A stretch of DNA of 50,214 nt, from NCBI RefSeq assembly GCF_000364705.1, contig NZ_AQOH01000104.1, forward strand, positions 1 through 50,214, given 5' to 3'. The notes below the pieces were generated by a model, which searched no databases, was not told where the DNA came from, and worked only from the letters and a program-made list of their open reading frames with translations. Shown in pieces: positions 34,466 through 41,672 of the stretch; position 1 is the stretch's first letter, and every line of letters starts with the position of its first letter. The DNA is from Pseudomonas fuscovaginae SE-1 (lineage in GTDB: Bacteria > Pseudomonadota > Gammaproteobacteria > Pseudomonadales > Pseudomonadaceae). Both the position numbers and the translations under genes were made by a program.

Positions 34466-35692
34466 TCAGGACCAGCGACGGAACACCAGCGAGGTGTTCA
34501 CGCCACCGAAGGCGAAGTTGTTGTTCATCACATACTCGTTGCTCATCTGCCTGAACTCGCCGCGCAGGTAGTCCAGCTCGGCGCATTGCGGGTCGACCTG
34601 GTCGAGGTTGAGCGTGTGCACGTAGCTGTCGCGGTTCATCATCTCGATGCTGAACCAGGACTCCAGCGCACCACAGGCACCGAGGGTGTGGCCGAGGAAG
34701 CTCTTTTGCGAACTGATGGGCATGCGGCTGCCGAACAGGCTCTGGGTCGCCAGGGTCTCGGCGATGTCGCCCTGTTCGGTGGCGGTGCCGTGGCCGTTCA
34801 CATAGCCGATGGCCTCGGGCGCGAGCCCGGCATCCTCCAGCGCCAGTTCCATGGCCCGGCGCATGGTGGCCTGCTCCGGACGGGTTGCATGCTGGCCGTC
34901 GGCATTGCTGCCGAAGCCGACGATTTCCGCGTGGATATGCGCGCCGCGGGCCAGGGCATGCTCCAACTCTTCGAGCACCAGCATGCCGCCGCCCTCGCCG
35001 ATCACCAGGCCGTCGCGGCCGCTGTCGTAGGGGCGCGGGCTGGTGTGCGGGGCATCGTTTTTCAGGCTGGTGGCGTAGAGCGCGTCGAACACCATGGCTT
35101 CGGTGGCGCAGAGCTCTTCCGCGCCACCGGCGAGCATCATCGGCAGGCGGCCGAACTTGATCGCCTCGTAGGCGTAGCCGATGCCCTGGCTGCCACTGGT
35201 GCAGGCACTGGAGGTGGGGATCAGGCGGCCGGTGAGGCCGAAGAAGATGCTGATGTTGGCTGCCGTGGTGTGCGGCATCATGCGCACGTAGGAGTTGGCG
35301 TTGAGCCCCTCGGCCACCGAGTTGATCAGCATCATGCCGAAGGCCTTGATCTCGTCGGTGCTGCCGGTGGACGACCCGCAGGCCACGCCCATGCGCCCGT
35401 CGCGGATGATCTCGTTGCCCAGCAGGCCGGCGTCGGCCAGGGCCATTTCGGCGGCACCGACGGCGAAGCGCGAAACCCGGCCCATGCTGCGCAACTGCTT
35501 GCGGGTCCAGTGCGAGGGCACCGCATAGTCGTCCACCGGTCCGGCCAGGCGGGTGTTCAGTTCGCTGAAACGGTTCCATTCGTCCATGCGCCGGATGCCG
35601 CTGCGACCGGCGCGGAAGTTCGCTTCGATACTGGCCCAGTCGCTGCCCAGCGAGGTGATGCCGGCCATGCCGGTGACGACGACGCGTTTCAT
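34466..35692 (-). CDS. apeR: Aryl polyene beta-ketoacyl-ACP synthase (ApeR-like)
   Basis: A FabF-type condensing enzyme of 408 residues with the complete Cys-His-His triad: C164 (SSACTSGSQ), H301 (NGHGTAT) and H335 (KSFLGHTLG). In aryl polyene systems the last ketosynthase of the cluster is ApeR, involved in an early elongation. ATG 35692 overlaps the ketoreductase stop (ATGA); a GTG 6 bases upstream is less likely. It is the last core biosynthetic gene of the operon. The assignment to ApeR rather than FabF rests on position after KS-DH-KR. Confidence 0.9.
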   Translation of the reverse strand: MKRVVVTGMAGITSLGSDWASIEANFRAGRSGIRRMDEWNRFSELNTRLAGPVDDYAVPSHWTRKQLRSMGRVSRFAVGAAEMALADAGLLGNEIIRDGRMGVACGSSTGSTDEIKAFGMMLINSVAEGLNANSYVRMMPHTTAANISIFFGLTGRLIPTSSACTSGSQGIGYAYEAIKFGRLPMMLAGGAEELCATEAMVFDALYATSLKNDAPHTSPRPYDSGRDGLVIGEGGGMLVLEELEHALARGAHIHAEIVGFGSNADGQHATRPEQATMRRAMELALEDAGLAPEAIGYVNGHGTATEQGDIAETLATQSLFGSRMPISSQKSFLGHTLGACGALESWFSIEMMNRDSYVHTLNLDQVDPQCAELDYLRGEFRQMSNEYVMNNNFAFGGVNTSLVFRRWS

Positions 35693-36420
35693 CAGCACAG
35701 GCCTCCGTTGACGGCCAGAACCTGCCGGGTGATATAGGCCGCTTCGGCGGACATGAGGAAGTTCACCGCGCCGGCGACTTCTTCCGCAGTGCCCATGCGC
35801 TGCGCGGGGATCATTTTCAGCAGCTCTTCCACCGGGACGTTTTCGTCGAGCATGGCGGTGTCGATCAGCCCCGGGGCCACGCAGTTGACGGTGATTTTTC
35901 GTTTGCCCAGCTCGATCGCCAGAGCCTTCGCCGCGCCGATCAGACCGGCTTTCGAGGCGCTGTAGTTGACCTGGCCGCGGTTGCCGATCAGCCCGGAGAC
36001 CGAGGTGATGCAGACCACCCGACCCGGCGCGCGACGGCGGATCATCGGCATCATCAACGGGTGCAGCACGTTGTAGAAGCCGTCGAGGTTGGTGCGCAGC
36101 ACCTGGTCCCAGTCATCGTCCGAGAGCGCCGGGAAGGCGCCGTCGCGGGTCAGGCCGGCATTGAGCACCACGCCGTAGTAGGCGCCATGGGCCTCGACGT
36201 CGGCTTCCAGAATCGCCCGGCAGGTTTCCCGCTCGGACACGTCGAACTGCAGCACCCGTGCGTTGCGGCCCAGGGCCTGGATTTCGGCCTGCACGGCGTC
36301 GGCCTCGGTGCGACCGCTGCGGCAGTGCAGCACCAGGTCATAACCGGCCTGGGCCAGGCGCAGGGCGATAGCACGGCCGATGCCACGGCTGGAGCCGGTA
36401 ACCAGTATGGATTCAGTCAT
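35692..36420 (-). CDS. apeQ: Aryl polyene 3-ketoacyl-ACP reductase (ApeQ-like)
   Basis: An SDR-family ketoreductase of 242 residues that reduces the beta-keto group of the growing polyene with NADPH. It has the cofactor motif TGSSRGIG (8-15), NAG and the catalytic set S140, Y153 and K157 (YSASK), with N110/N111 near. It ends with VNGGLC. It overlaps the dehydratase upstream and the ketosynthase downstream. The FabG-like sequence with this context matches ApeQ. Confidence 0.92.
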   Translation of the reverse strand: MTESILVTGSSRGIGRAIALRLAQAGYDLVLHCRSGRTEADAVQAEIQALGRNARVLQFDVSERETCRAILEADVEAHGAYYGVVLNAGLTRDGAFPALSDDDWDQVLRTNLDGFYNVLHPLMMPMIRRRAPGRVVCITSVSGLIGNRGQVNYSASKAGLIGAAKALAIELGKRKITVNCVAPGLIDTAMLDENVPVEELLKMIPAQRMGTAEEVAGAVNFLMSAEAAYITRQVLAVNGGLC

Positions 36421-36877
36421 GGCTGGATTCCTGTGATTCGTTGAGATAGGTGGCGGCCTGGGGCGGACGGAACACGTTCAGGCGGGCCGAAGCCTGGATG
36501 GACGGACCGCTGAGGTGGCATTCGAATACTCCCATGCCATTGTCGTCCTCCAGGGAGCGCTGGGCATGGATGGTCAGTTCGCTGCCCAGCGGGAAATGTT
36601 CGACGTTGCATTCGAACTTGCGGGTACCGAGCAGGAAGCCCAGTTCCACCGGGCGACCCTCGCTGCGGGCGCGGCAGCCGGCATAGGCGGCCACGCTCTG
36701 GGCCATCAGCTCGATGCCGACCCAGGCCGGCAGGCTGCCGTCCTCGCGGTTGAACAGGCCGCCGGGGCGCACGGTGAGGCGGGTGTTGATCTGCTCTTCA
36801 TCGAAGCTCAGGACCTGATCGATAAGGATCATGTCCCCGGCGTGGGGCAGCAGTTCGGCGAGCGGCCAATCGATCAT
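36413..36877 (-). CDS. apeP: Aryl polyene dehydratase (ApeP-like hot-dog protein)
   Basis: A 154-residue hot-dog-fold protein that would dehydrate 3-hydroxyacyl-ACP to the trans double bond. It shows LLPHAGDMILIDQVL with H12 and AWVGIELMAQSVAAY with E56, the two usual active-site positions. In characterised aryl polyene systems two dehydratases (ApeI and ApeP) act as a heteromer. The other partner here is the C-terminal domain of the ligase at 48295-49965. The start at 36877 overlaps the upstream ketosynthase stop by 4 bases; a longer frame to 37546 is a shadow of that gene. Confidence 0.88.
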   Translation of the reverse strand: MIDWPLAELLPHAGDMILIDQVLSFDEEQINTRLTVRPGGLFNREDGSLPAWVGIELMAQSVAAYAGCRARSEGRPVELGFLLGTRKFECNVEHFPLGSELTIHAQRSLEDDNGMGVFECHLSGPSIQASARLNVFRPPQAATYLNESQESSHD

Positions 36878-38070
36878 GGGGCGTCTCCGATAATCAGGCT
36901 GACGTTGTTGCCGCCGAAGGCAAACGAGTTGCTCATCAGCCGGCGTGGGGTCTTGGCGTCGAGCCGGTCGTTCGGGCCGACCCAGTGCAGCCCAGGCAGG
37001 GCCGGGTCGGGCTGGCCGTCCCAGAGATGGGGCGGCAGGGCGCCGTGGGGGTTCTCGGTACTCAGGCTCAACCAGCAGAAGGCCGCCTCCAGCGCCCCGG
37101 CGGCGCCGAGTGTATGGCCGGTCATGGGCTTGGTCGAGGAGCAGGGCAGGCTGTCCGGGAACAGCCCGGCCACCGCCAGGCTCTCCATGGCATCGTTGTG
37201 CTGGGTCGCGGTGCCGTGCAGGTTCAGATAGGCGATCTGCTCCGGTTGCAGGCCGGCCTGGCGCAGCGCCTTGCTCATCGCCTGGGTGGCGCCCTTGCCG
37301 GCTGGTTCCGGGGCGGAGATATGGTAGGCATCGCAACTGGCGCCGGCGCCGAGCAGGGCGATCGAATGCGCCTCGCCCGGCTGGCGGGTCATCAGGAACA
37401 GCACGGCGGCTTCGCCGATGTTGATGCCGTTGCGGTTCACCGAGAACGGGTTGCAGCGCTGTTCCGATACCGCTTCCAGCGAGCTGAAGCCATTGAGGGT
37501 CAGCTTGCAGAGACTGTCGACTCCGCCGCACAGAACGGCATCGCACAGGCCCAGGTCGAGCAGGCGCTGGGCGCTCATCAGGGCGCGGGCGCTGGAGGTG
37601 CAGGCGGTGGAGATCACATAGGCCGGGCCATCCAGTTGCAGCCAGTCGGCGAGGAAACTGGCCGGGGCTCCGAGTTCCTGTTGCCGGTAATCGTAGTCGG
37701 CGGGGAATTGCTGGTCACGCAGATAGCTGGCGATACCGCGGCTGGCTTCATCGATACCCGAAGTGCTGGTGCCCAGGACGATGCCGATGCGCTCGCGGCC
37801 ATAGGTGGCGATGGCCTGGCGGATCGGCTCGGCGATCTGCAGGGTCGCTTCCATCAGCAACTGGTTGTTGCGGCTGTGCTGGTTGCTCAGCTCGCCGGGC
37901 AAGGCCACCAGCTCGCCGCGCACGGCGGCGACGGGTAGCGCGCGCTCGGGGACCCAGCCGGTTTCGGCACGAATGCCCGAGCAGTCGCCGGCGAACAGGT
38001 TGCGGGCGACTTCCTGCTTGTCGCGACCCAGCGCGCAGATCAGGCCGAGGGCGTTCAGGTAGGCGGTCAT
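36874..38070 (-). CDS. apeO: Aryl polyene beta-ketoacyl-ACP synthase (ApeO-like)
   Basis: A 398-residue condensing enzyme with a complete triad: C157 (STACTSSARA), H285 (NLHGTATQ) and H319 (KPMTGHTLG). By position it corresponds to ApeO, the elongating ketosynthase that works with the inactive chain-length factor ApeC; no such partner is in the window. ATG 38070 overlaps the DUF3261 gene (ATGA). The frame upstream to 38163 is inside that gene and is not used. Confidence 0.9.
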   Translation of the reverse strand: MTAYLNALGLICALGRDKQEVARNLFAGDCSGIRAETGWVPERALPVAAVRGELVALPGELSNQHSRNNQLLMEATLQIAEPIRQAIATYGRERIGIVLGTSTSGIDEASRGIASYLRDQQFPADYDYRQQELGAPASFLADWLQLDGPAYVISTACTSSARALMSAQRLLDLGLCDAVLCGGVDSLCKLTLNGFSSLEAVSEQRCNPFSVNRNGINIGEAAVLFLMTRQPGEAHSIALLGAGASCDAYHISAPEPAGKGATQAMSKALRQAGLQPEQIAYLNLHGTATQHNDAMESLAVAGLFPDSLPCSSTKPMTGHTLGAAGALEAAFCWLSLSTENPHGALPPHLWDGQPDPALPGLHWVGPNDRLDAKTPRRLMSNSFAFGGNNVSLIIGDAP

Positions 38071-38549
38071 GGCGCGCTCTCGTTCAACGGGCTGATGCTG
38101 TAGTGCAGACCTTGCGGCAGGTCGAGGCGGAAGAACAACGGCTGACGATAACTGACCTGCCACTGCTCGCCCAGTTTCCGTTGCCCGGCTTGCTGGCGGG
38201 CAGTGGGGTAGTTGTCTGCCAACTCGGCCTGCGGCGTCAGCGCGAACAGCAGCGCGGCGAACAGCTCGCGGGCTTGCGGGTTGGGTGGCAGCAGGCCATC
38301 GGCGTGCCAGTCACCATCCTGCAGGAGCTGGCGTGCCAGCGGGATGCCCAGCGGATCCATCAGCGACCAGCGCAGGCCACCGGCCTCGCGCTGGATCACC
38401 AGCAGCCAGTCCTGACGTACGCCGTCCTGCTGGCGCTCGACCAGCAGTTGCAGTGGCAGGTTCAGGGTCGGGGTGTACGCGGGCAGCGGCAGGCGGCTGG
38501 CGCAGGCGCCCAGCAGCAGGAAGCAGCCCAGCAACAATGTACGGATCAT
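38067..38549 (-). CDS. apeN: DUF3261 outer-membrane lipoprotein (ApeN-like)
   Basis: A 160-residue lipoprotein with signal peptide and lipobox LLLGAC (Cys16). DUF3261 proteins occur in aryl polyene clusters together with the LolA-like carrier and MMPL exporter, and are thought to help move the polyene lipid to the outer membrane. The mature domain is beta-rich and ends in LHYSISPL. It overlaps the ketosynthase and methyltransferase genes by 4 bases each. Confidence 0.85.
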   Translation of the reverse strand: MIRTLLLGCFLLLGACASRLPLPAYTPTLNLPLQLLVERQQDGVRQDWLLVIQREAGGLRWSLMDPLGIPLARQLLQDGDWHADGLLPPNPQARELFAALLFALTPQAELADNYPTARQQAGQRKLGEQWQVSYRQPLFFRLDLPQGLHYSISPLNESAP

Positions 38550-39280
38550 TCGCGCGGCCCTGCCAGGGGTTTGCGGGCGACCACATTGACCAGGGTTTCC
38601 TCACGCTGGCCGACTGGCGGCGGGTTCTTCAGGCGCAGGCGTTCGAGCAGGCCGAAGTCCTTGGCCCGGCTCCACCACAGGTAGGGGTACGAGACGTTCC
38701 TTTCTTCGAACTCGAAGCCCTGGTCGCGAATCATGTCCAGGTACTGCGCGGCGCTTTTCTGCACATGCATCGGATGGCGGAACAGCCATCGGATCACCCA
38801 GGTGTCGATATAGGCTTCGGTGGATTCGGCGAACAGCAGGTAGCCACCCGGTTTCAGTACCCGGTAGAACTCGGCCAGGGCCCGGTCCTGCTGGACCAGG
38901 TGGTGGAAGGTCTGGTGGCAGAACAGGATGTCGACGCTCTCTGACGGGACTTCCAGGGTCGCGCAGTCGCTGCCGATCAGCTCGATGTCGAGATTGCGCC
39001 GCCGGGCTTCCTCGGCGGCCAACTGCAGGCTGTGCGGGTCGGCGTCGAGGCCGATCAGTCGTTGCGGCGCGAACACCTGCTGCAGGTACTGGAAGGATTT
39101 GCCCTGGCCGCAGCCGGCATCGAGCAGCACCGGGTTTTTCGGCAGCTCTTCGCTGAACAGGCGCCGCAGGTCGTTGATCGCCACGCGCAACACATGGTGC
39201 TGCCAGGTGTGGCTGCGCAGGAACCAGAAGCCGAAACGGGTTTCCTCGACGTAGGTGTCGCTCAGGTATTGATTGCTCAT
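38546..39280 (-). CDS. SAM-dependent methyltransferase
   Basis: A class I methyltransferase of 244 residues with motif I LLDAGCGQGKS (about 52-62), an acidic LIGLDAD post-I loop, and LFCHQTFHHL with VLKPGGYLL. It is likely to methylate the aryl head group, since methoxy or methyl aryl heads are common in aryl polyenes; the actual position is unknown. It lies in a block of three genes (with the FAD enzyme and the antiporter-like gene) between the MMPL and DUF3261 genes. Overlaps at both ends are ATGA. Confidence 0.85.
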   Translation of the reverse strand: MSNQYLSDTYVEETRFGFWFLRSHTWQHHVLRVAINDLRRLFSEELPKNPVLLDAGCGQGKSFQYLQQVFAPQRLIGLDADPHSLQLAAEEARRRNLDIELIGSDCATLEVPSESVDILFCHQTFHHLVQQDRALAEFYRVLKPGGYLLFAESTEAYIDTWVIRWLFRHPMHVQKSAAQYLDMIRDQGFEFEERNVSYPYLWWSRAKDFGLLERLRLKNPPPVGQREETLVNVVARKPLAGPRE

Positions 39281-40518
39281 GCCGGGGTGCTCGCACAGAT
39301 TTCCGAGAGCATCCGCAGGCGACGCTTGGGCTCACTGACAAAGGGGTTGCGTTCGTCCCAGGCATAGCCGGCGAGGATCGAGCTGATCATGGCGCGGATT
39401 TCCTCCGAGCTGCCGGGATGGTAGATCACATCCTGGAAGGTCCCGGCGTACCAGCCTTCGACGTAGCAGCGGAAGGTGTCGACACCCCGTTTCAACGGTT
39501 CGGCGAAGTCGCGCTGCCAATCGACGCTTTCACCCTGTAACTGCCGGTGCAGCAGGCCCGCGGCCATGCTGGCCGAGCGCATGGCGATGGTCACGCCGGA
39601 GGAGAACACCGGGTCGAGGAATTCCGCCGCATTGCCCAGCAGCGCGTAGCCCGGGCCGTGCAGGCGCTTGACGTTGGCCGAGTAGCCGCCGATGGCCCGT
39701 GCCGGGGTGTCCCACTCGGCGTTTTCCAGCACGCGTTGCAGGCTCGGGGTTTCGGCGACGAAACCCTTCAGGCAGGCATCCAGGTCTTCGCCACGACCGG
39801 CGAAGTGGCTGGCGTCGGCGACCACCCCGAGGGAGCAGCGGCCATTGCTGAACGGGATGGTCCAGAACCAGATATCGCGCTTTTCCGGGTGGGTGGTGAT
39901 GAGGATCTTCTCCCGCTCGAAAGCGGGGTGGTCGATGCGGTCTTCGATGTGGGTGAACACCGCCCGGCGCACCGGGAAACCCGACGGCGCCTCCAGGTCC
40001 AGCAGGCGCGGCAAAACGCGGCCGTAGCCGCTGGCATCGAGAACGAAGCGGGCTTCGAGCCGATACTCGCTACCGTCTTCGCGCCGGACCTGCACCTGGG
40101 GTCGCGGACGCTCGAAGTCGGCGCCGACGATCTCTTCGCCGTAGCGGATTTCCACCCCTTGCAAGGCGGCCTGGTCCGCCAGCAGTTTGTCGAAATCGGC
40201 ACGCTGGACCTGGAAGGTGGTTGGCTTGCCGTTGCTGAAGGTCTTGCCGAAGTCGAAGGCGCTGTAGCGGTCGCCCCAGGCGAAGGCCGCGCCGTTTTTC
40301 AACTGGAAGCCGGCGGCGTTGACGGCGTCGAGCATCCCGGCTTCCTCGACGAAGTCCAGGCAGTGGGACAGCAGGCTTTCGCCGATGGAAAAGCGCGGGA
40401 AATGCTGGCGCTCGACAATCAGTACATCATGACCATGGCGCTTGAGCAGGGCGGCGGCAATCGCACCGGAGGGACCGGCGCCTATCACCAGCACTTCACG
40501 GCGTTCCATTTCAGTCAT
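39277..40518 (-). CDS. FAD-dependent monooxygenase/halogenase-like enzyme
   Basis: A 413-residue flavoprotein with the N-terminal FAD motif GAGPSG (13-18). It carries the marks of flavin-dependent halogenases: FPRFSIGE (40-47), a lysine at K74 in FQLKNGAAFAWG at the place of the active-site lysine of that family, and the W-x-W-x-I-P motif (W217-F-W-T-I-P222). A late GNAAEFLDPVFSSGV contacts the flavin. It could halogenate or hydroxylate the aryl head. Some relatives carry these motifs without halogenase activity, so the chemistry is open. ATG 40518 overlaps the upstream gene (ATGA). Confidence 0.85.
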   Translation of the reverse strand: MTEMERREVLVIGAGPSGAIAAALLKRHGHDVLIVERQHFPRFSIGESLLSHCLDFVEEAGMLDAVNAAGFQLKNGAAFAWGDRYSAFDFGKTFSNGKPTTFQVQRADFDKLLADQAALQGVEIRYGEEIVGADFERPRPQVQVRREDGSEYRLEARFVLDASGYGRVLPRLLDLEAPSGFPVRRAVFTHIEDRIDHPAFEREKILITTHPEKRDIWFWTIPFSNGRCSLGVVADASHFAGRGEDLDACLKGFVAETPSLQRVLENAEWDTPARAIGGYSANVKRLHGPGYALLGNAAEFLDPVFSSGVTIAMRSASMAAGLLHRQLQGESVDWQRDFAEPLKRGVDTFRCYVEGWYAGTFQDVIYHPGSSEEIRAMISSILAGYAWDERNPFVSEPKRRLRMLSEICASTPA

Positions 40519-41672
40519 TGGCACACGGGCTCCTTGCCGGTCTCGGCGCTATTCAAGGGAATTCGATTCATGCCTGCCAGCGCTGGCAGCAGCGTGGCGA
40601 GCAGGCCCATCAGCATCAGCGCGAAGTACAGCGCCGGACTGATCAGCTGTTGTTGCAGGAGCAGGTTGAGGAAGACGATCTCACTCAAGCCGCGAATGTT
40701 GAGCAGCAGGCTTTCCTTCCAGCGGCTGGCGCCGGGAAACGACTGACCGGCCCAGCCCAGGCCCAGCCAGTTGCCCAGCAGCTTGCTGGCGACCGGGGCC
40801 AGCAGCAGCGCGACGAACTGTAGCAGGCTCAGGTTGTTCAGGGCACTGTGCACGTTGATCTGCGCGATACCGAAGGTGAGGATCAGCGGAACCGCCACGC
40901 CGATCTGCAGGCGGCTCATCCACTCGGGCTTGAGCGGCGGTACCAGCGGCACCTTGAGCCAGGCCATGCAGAGCAAATAGCCGATGCCGAAGATCAGCGC
41001 GTTGAGTTTGTAGTGTTCGGCCACCACCAGCAGGCCGAAGAAGCCCAGGCCATGGACCAACGGCTGGCGTACCCGGCAGCCATGCAGGGCCAGCGGCAAC
41101 AGGGCCCCACCCAGCGGCAACAGCAGGCTGCCCAGGTGCAGGCTGCCCTGGGCCAGGCCGAACAGGGACCAGCAGGTCAGGTCGATCAGGATCGCGGTCT
41201 GCACCAGGCGACGGGTGGCGGCGAGGGGGTAGCCGATGTGCTTGAGATAGAGATAGAGCACCGGGATCGCGGTGATGGCGAACACCAGGCCGATCGCCAG
41301 GGCGTTCAGCCAGTGCTGTTCCGGCAGCAGCCAGACGGCGCAGGCCAGCCCGCAGGCGAATGGCACGCCGAAGCTTGGCAGGGCGATCTTCAGGCTCTCA
41401 CGGTCCAGCTTCAGTTCGATCACGTCGCCGAGAATGCTCCCCAGCACCAGCGCGAAGGCGCAACCGTAGAGGGTCCTGAGCCAGTCGGGAGCGACCAGCG
41501 CGGCACCGCTCAACTGCCAGTGCGGCTCGATCCAGAACAGCATCAGCAGCGGCAGGCCGAAAGTCGCCAGCAGCAACTGGCTGACGATCGGCACCAGGCC
41601 GAACCGTCGGCCGATGCGGGTCGCCACGGCGAATGCGGCCAGCGCCATGCCCCAGAACAGCAGGATCAACAT
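40515..41672 (-). CDS. Membrane protein of the Na+/H+ antiporter (CPA2) type
   Basis: A 385-residue polytopic inner-membrane protein with about 11-13 hydrophobic segments. The general pattern (FALVLGSILGDVIELKL, LAIGLVFAITAIPVLYLYLK, ILIDLTCWSLFGL, NIRGLSEIVFLNLLLQQQ) resembles the cation:proton antiporter fold, and D in ILIDLTCW may be the transport acid. It overlaps the MMPL exporter (7 bases) and the FAD enzyme (4 bases), so it is cotranscribed with pigment genes. The role is unknown; energising pigment or halide movement is a guess. Confidence 0.7.
   Translation of the reverse strand: MLILLFWGMALAAFAVATRIGRRFGLVPIVSQLLLATFGLPLLMLFWIEPHWQLSGAALVAPDWLRTLYGCAFALVLGSILGDVIELKLDRESLKIALPSFGVPFACGLACAVWLLPEQHWLNALAIGLVFAITAIPVLYLYLKHIGYPLAATRRLVQTAILIDLTCWSLFGLAQGSLHLGSLLLPLGGALLPLALHGCRVRQPLVHGLGFFGLLVVAEHYKLNALIFGIGYLLCMAWLKVPLVPPLKPEWMSRLQIGVAVPLILTFGIAQINVHSALNNLSLLQFVALLLAPVASKLLGNWLGLGWAGQSFPGASRWKESLLLNIRGLSEIVFLNLLLQQQLISPALYFALMLMGLLATLLPALAGMNRIPLNSAETGKEPVCQ

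Noticed and set aside
36413..37546. A 377-codon frame covering the ApeP-like dehydratase
   Set aside because: Only the last 154 codons are real; the upstream part is an out-of-frame reading of the ketosynthase gene, and the ATG at 36877 fits the ATGA overlap.
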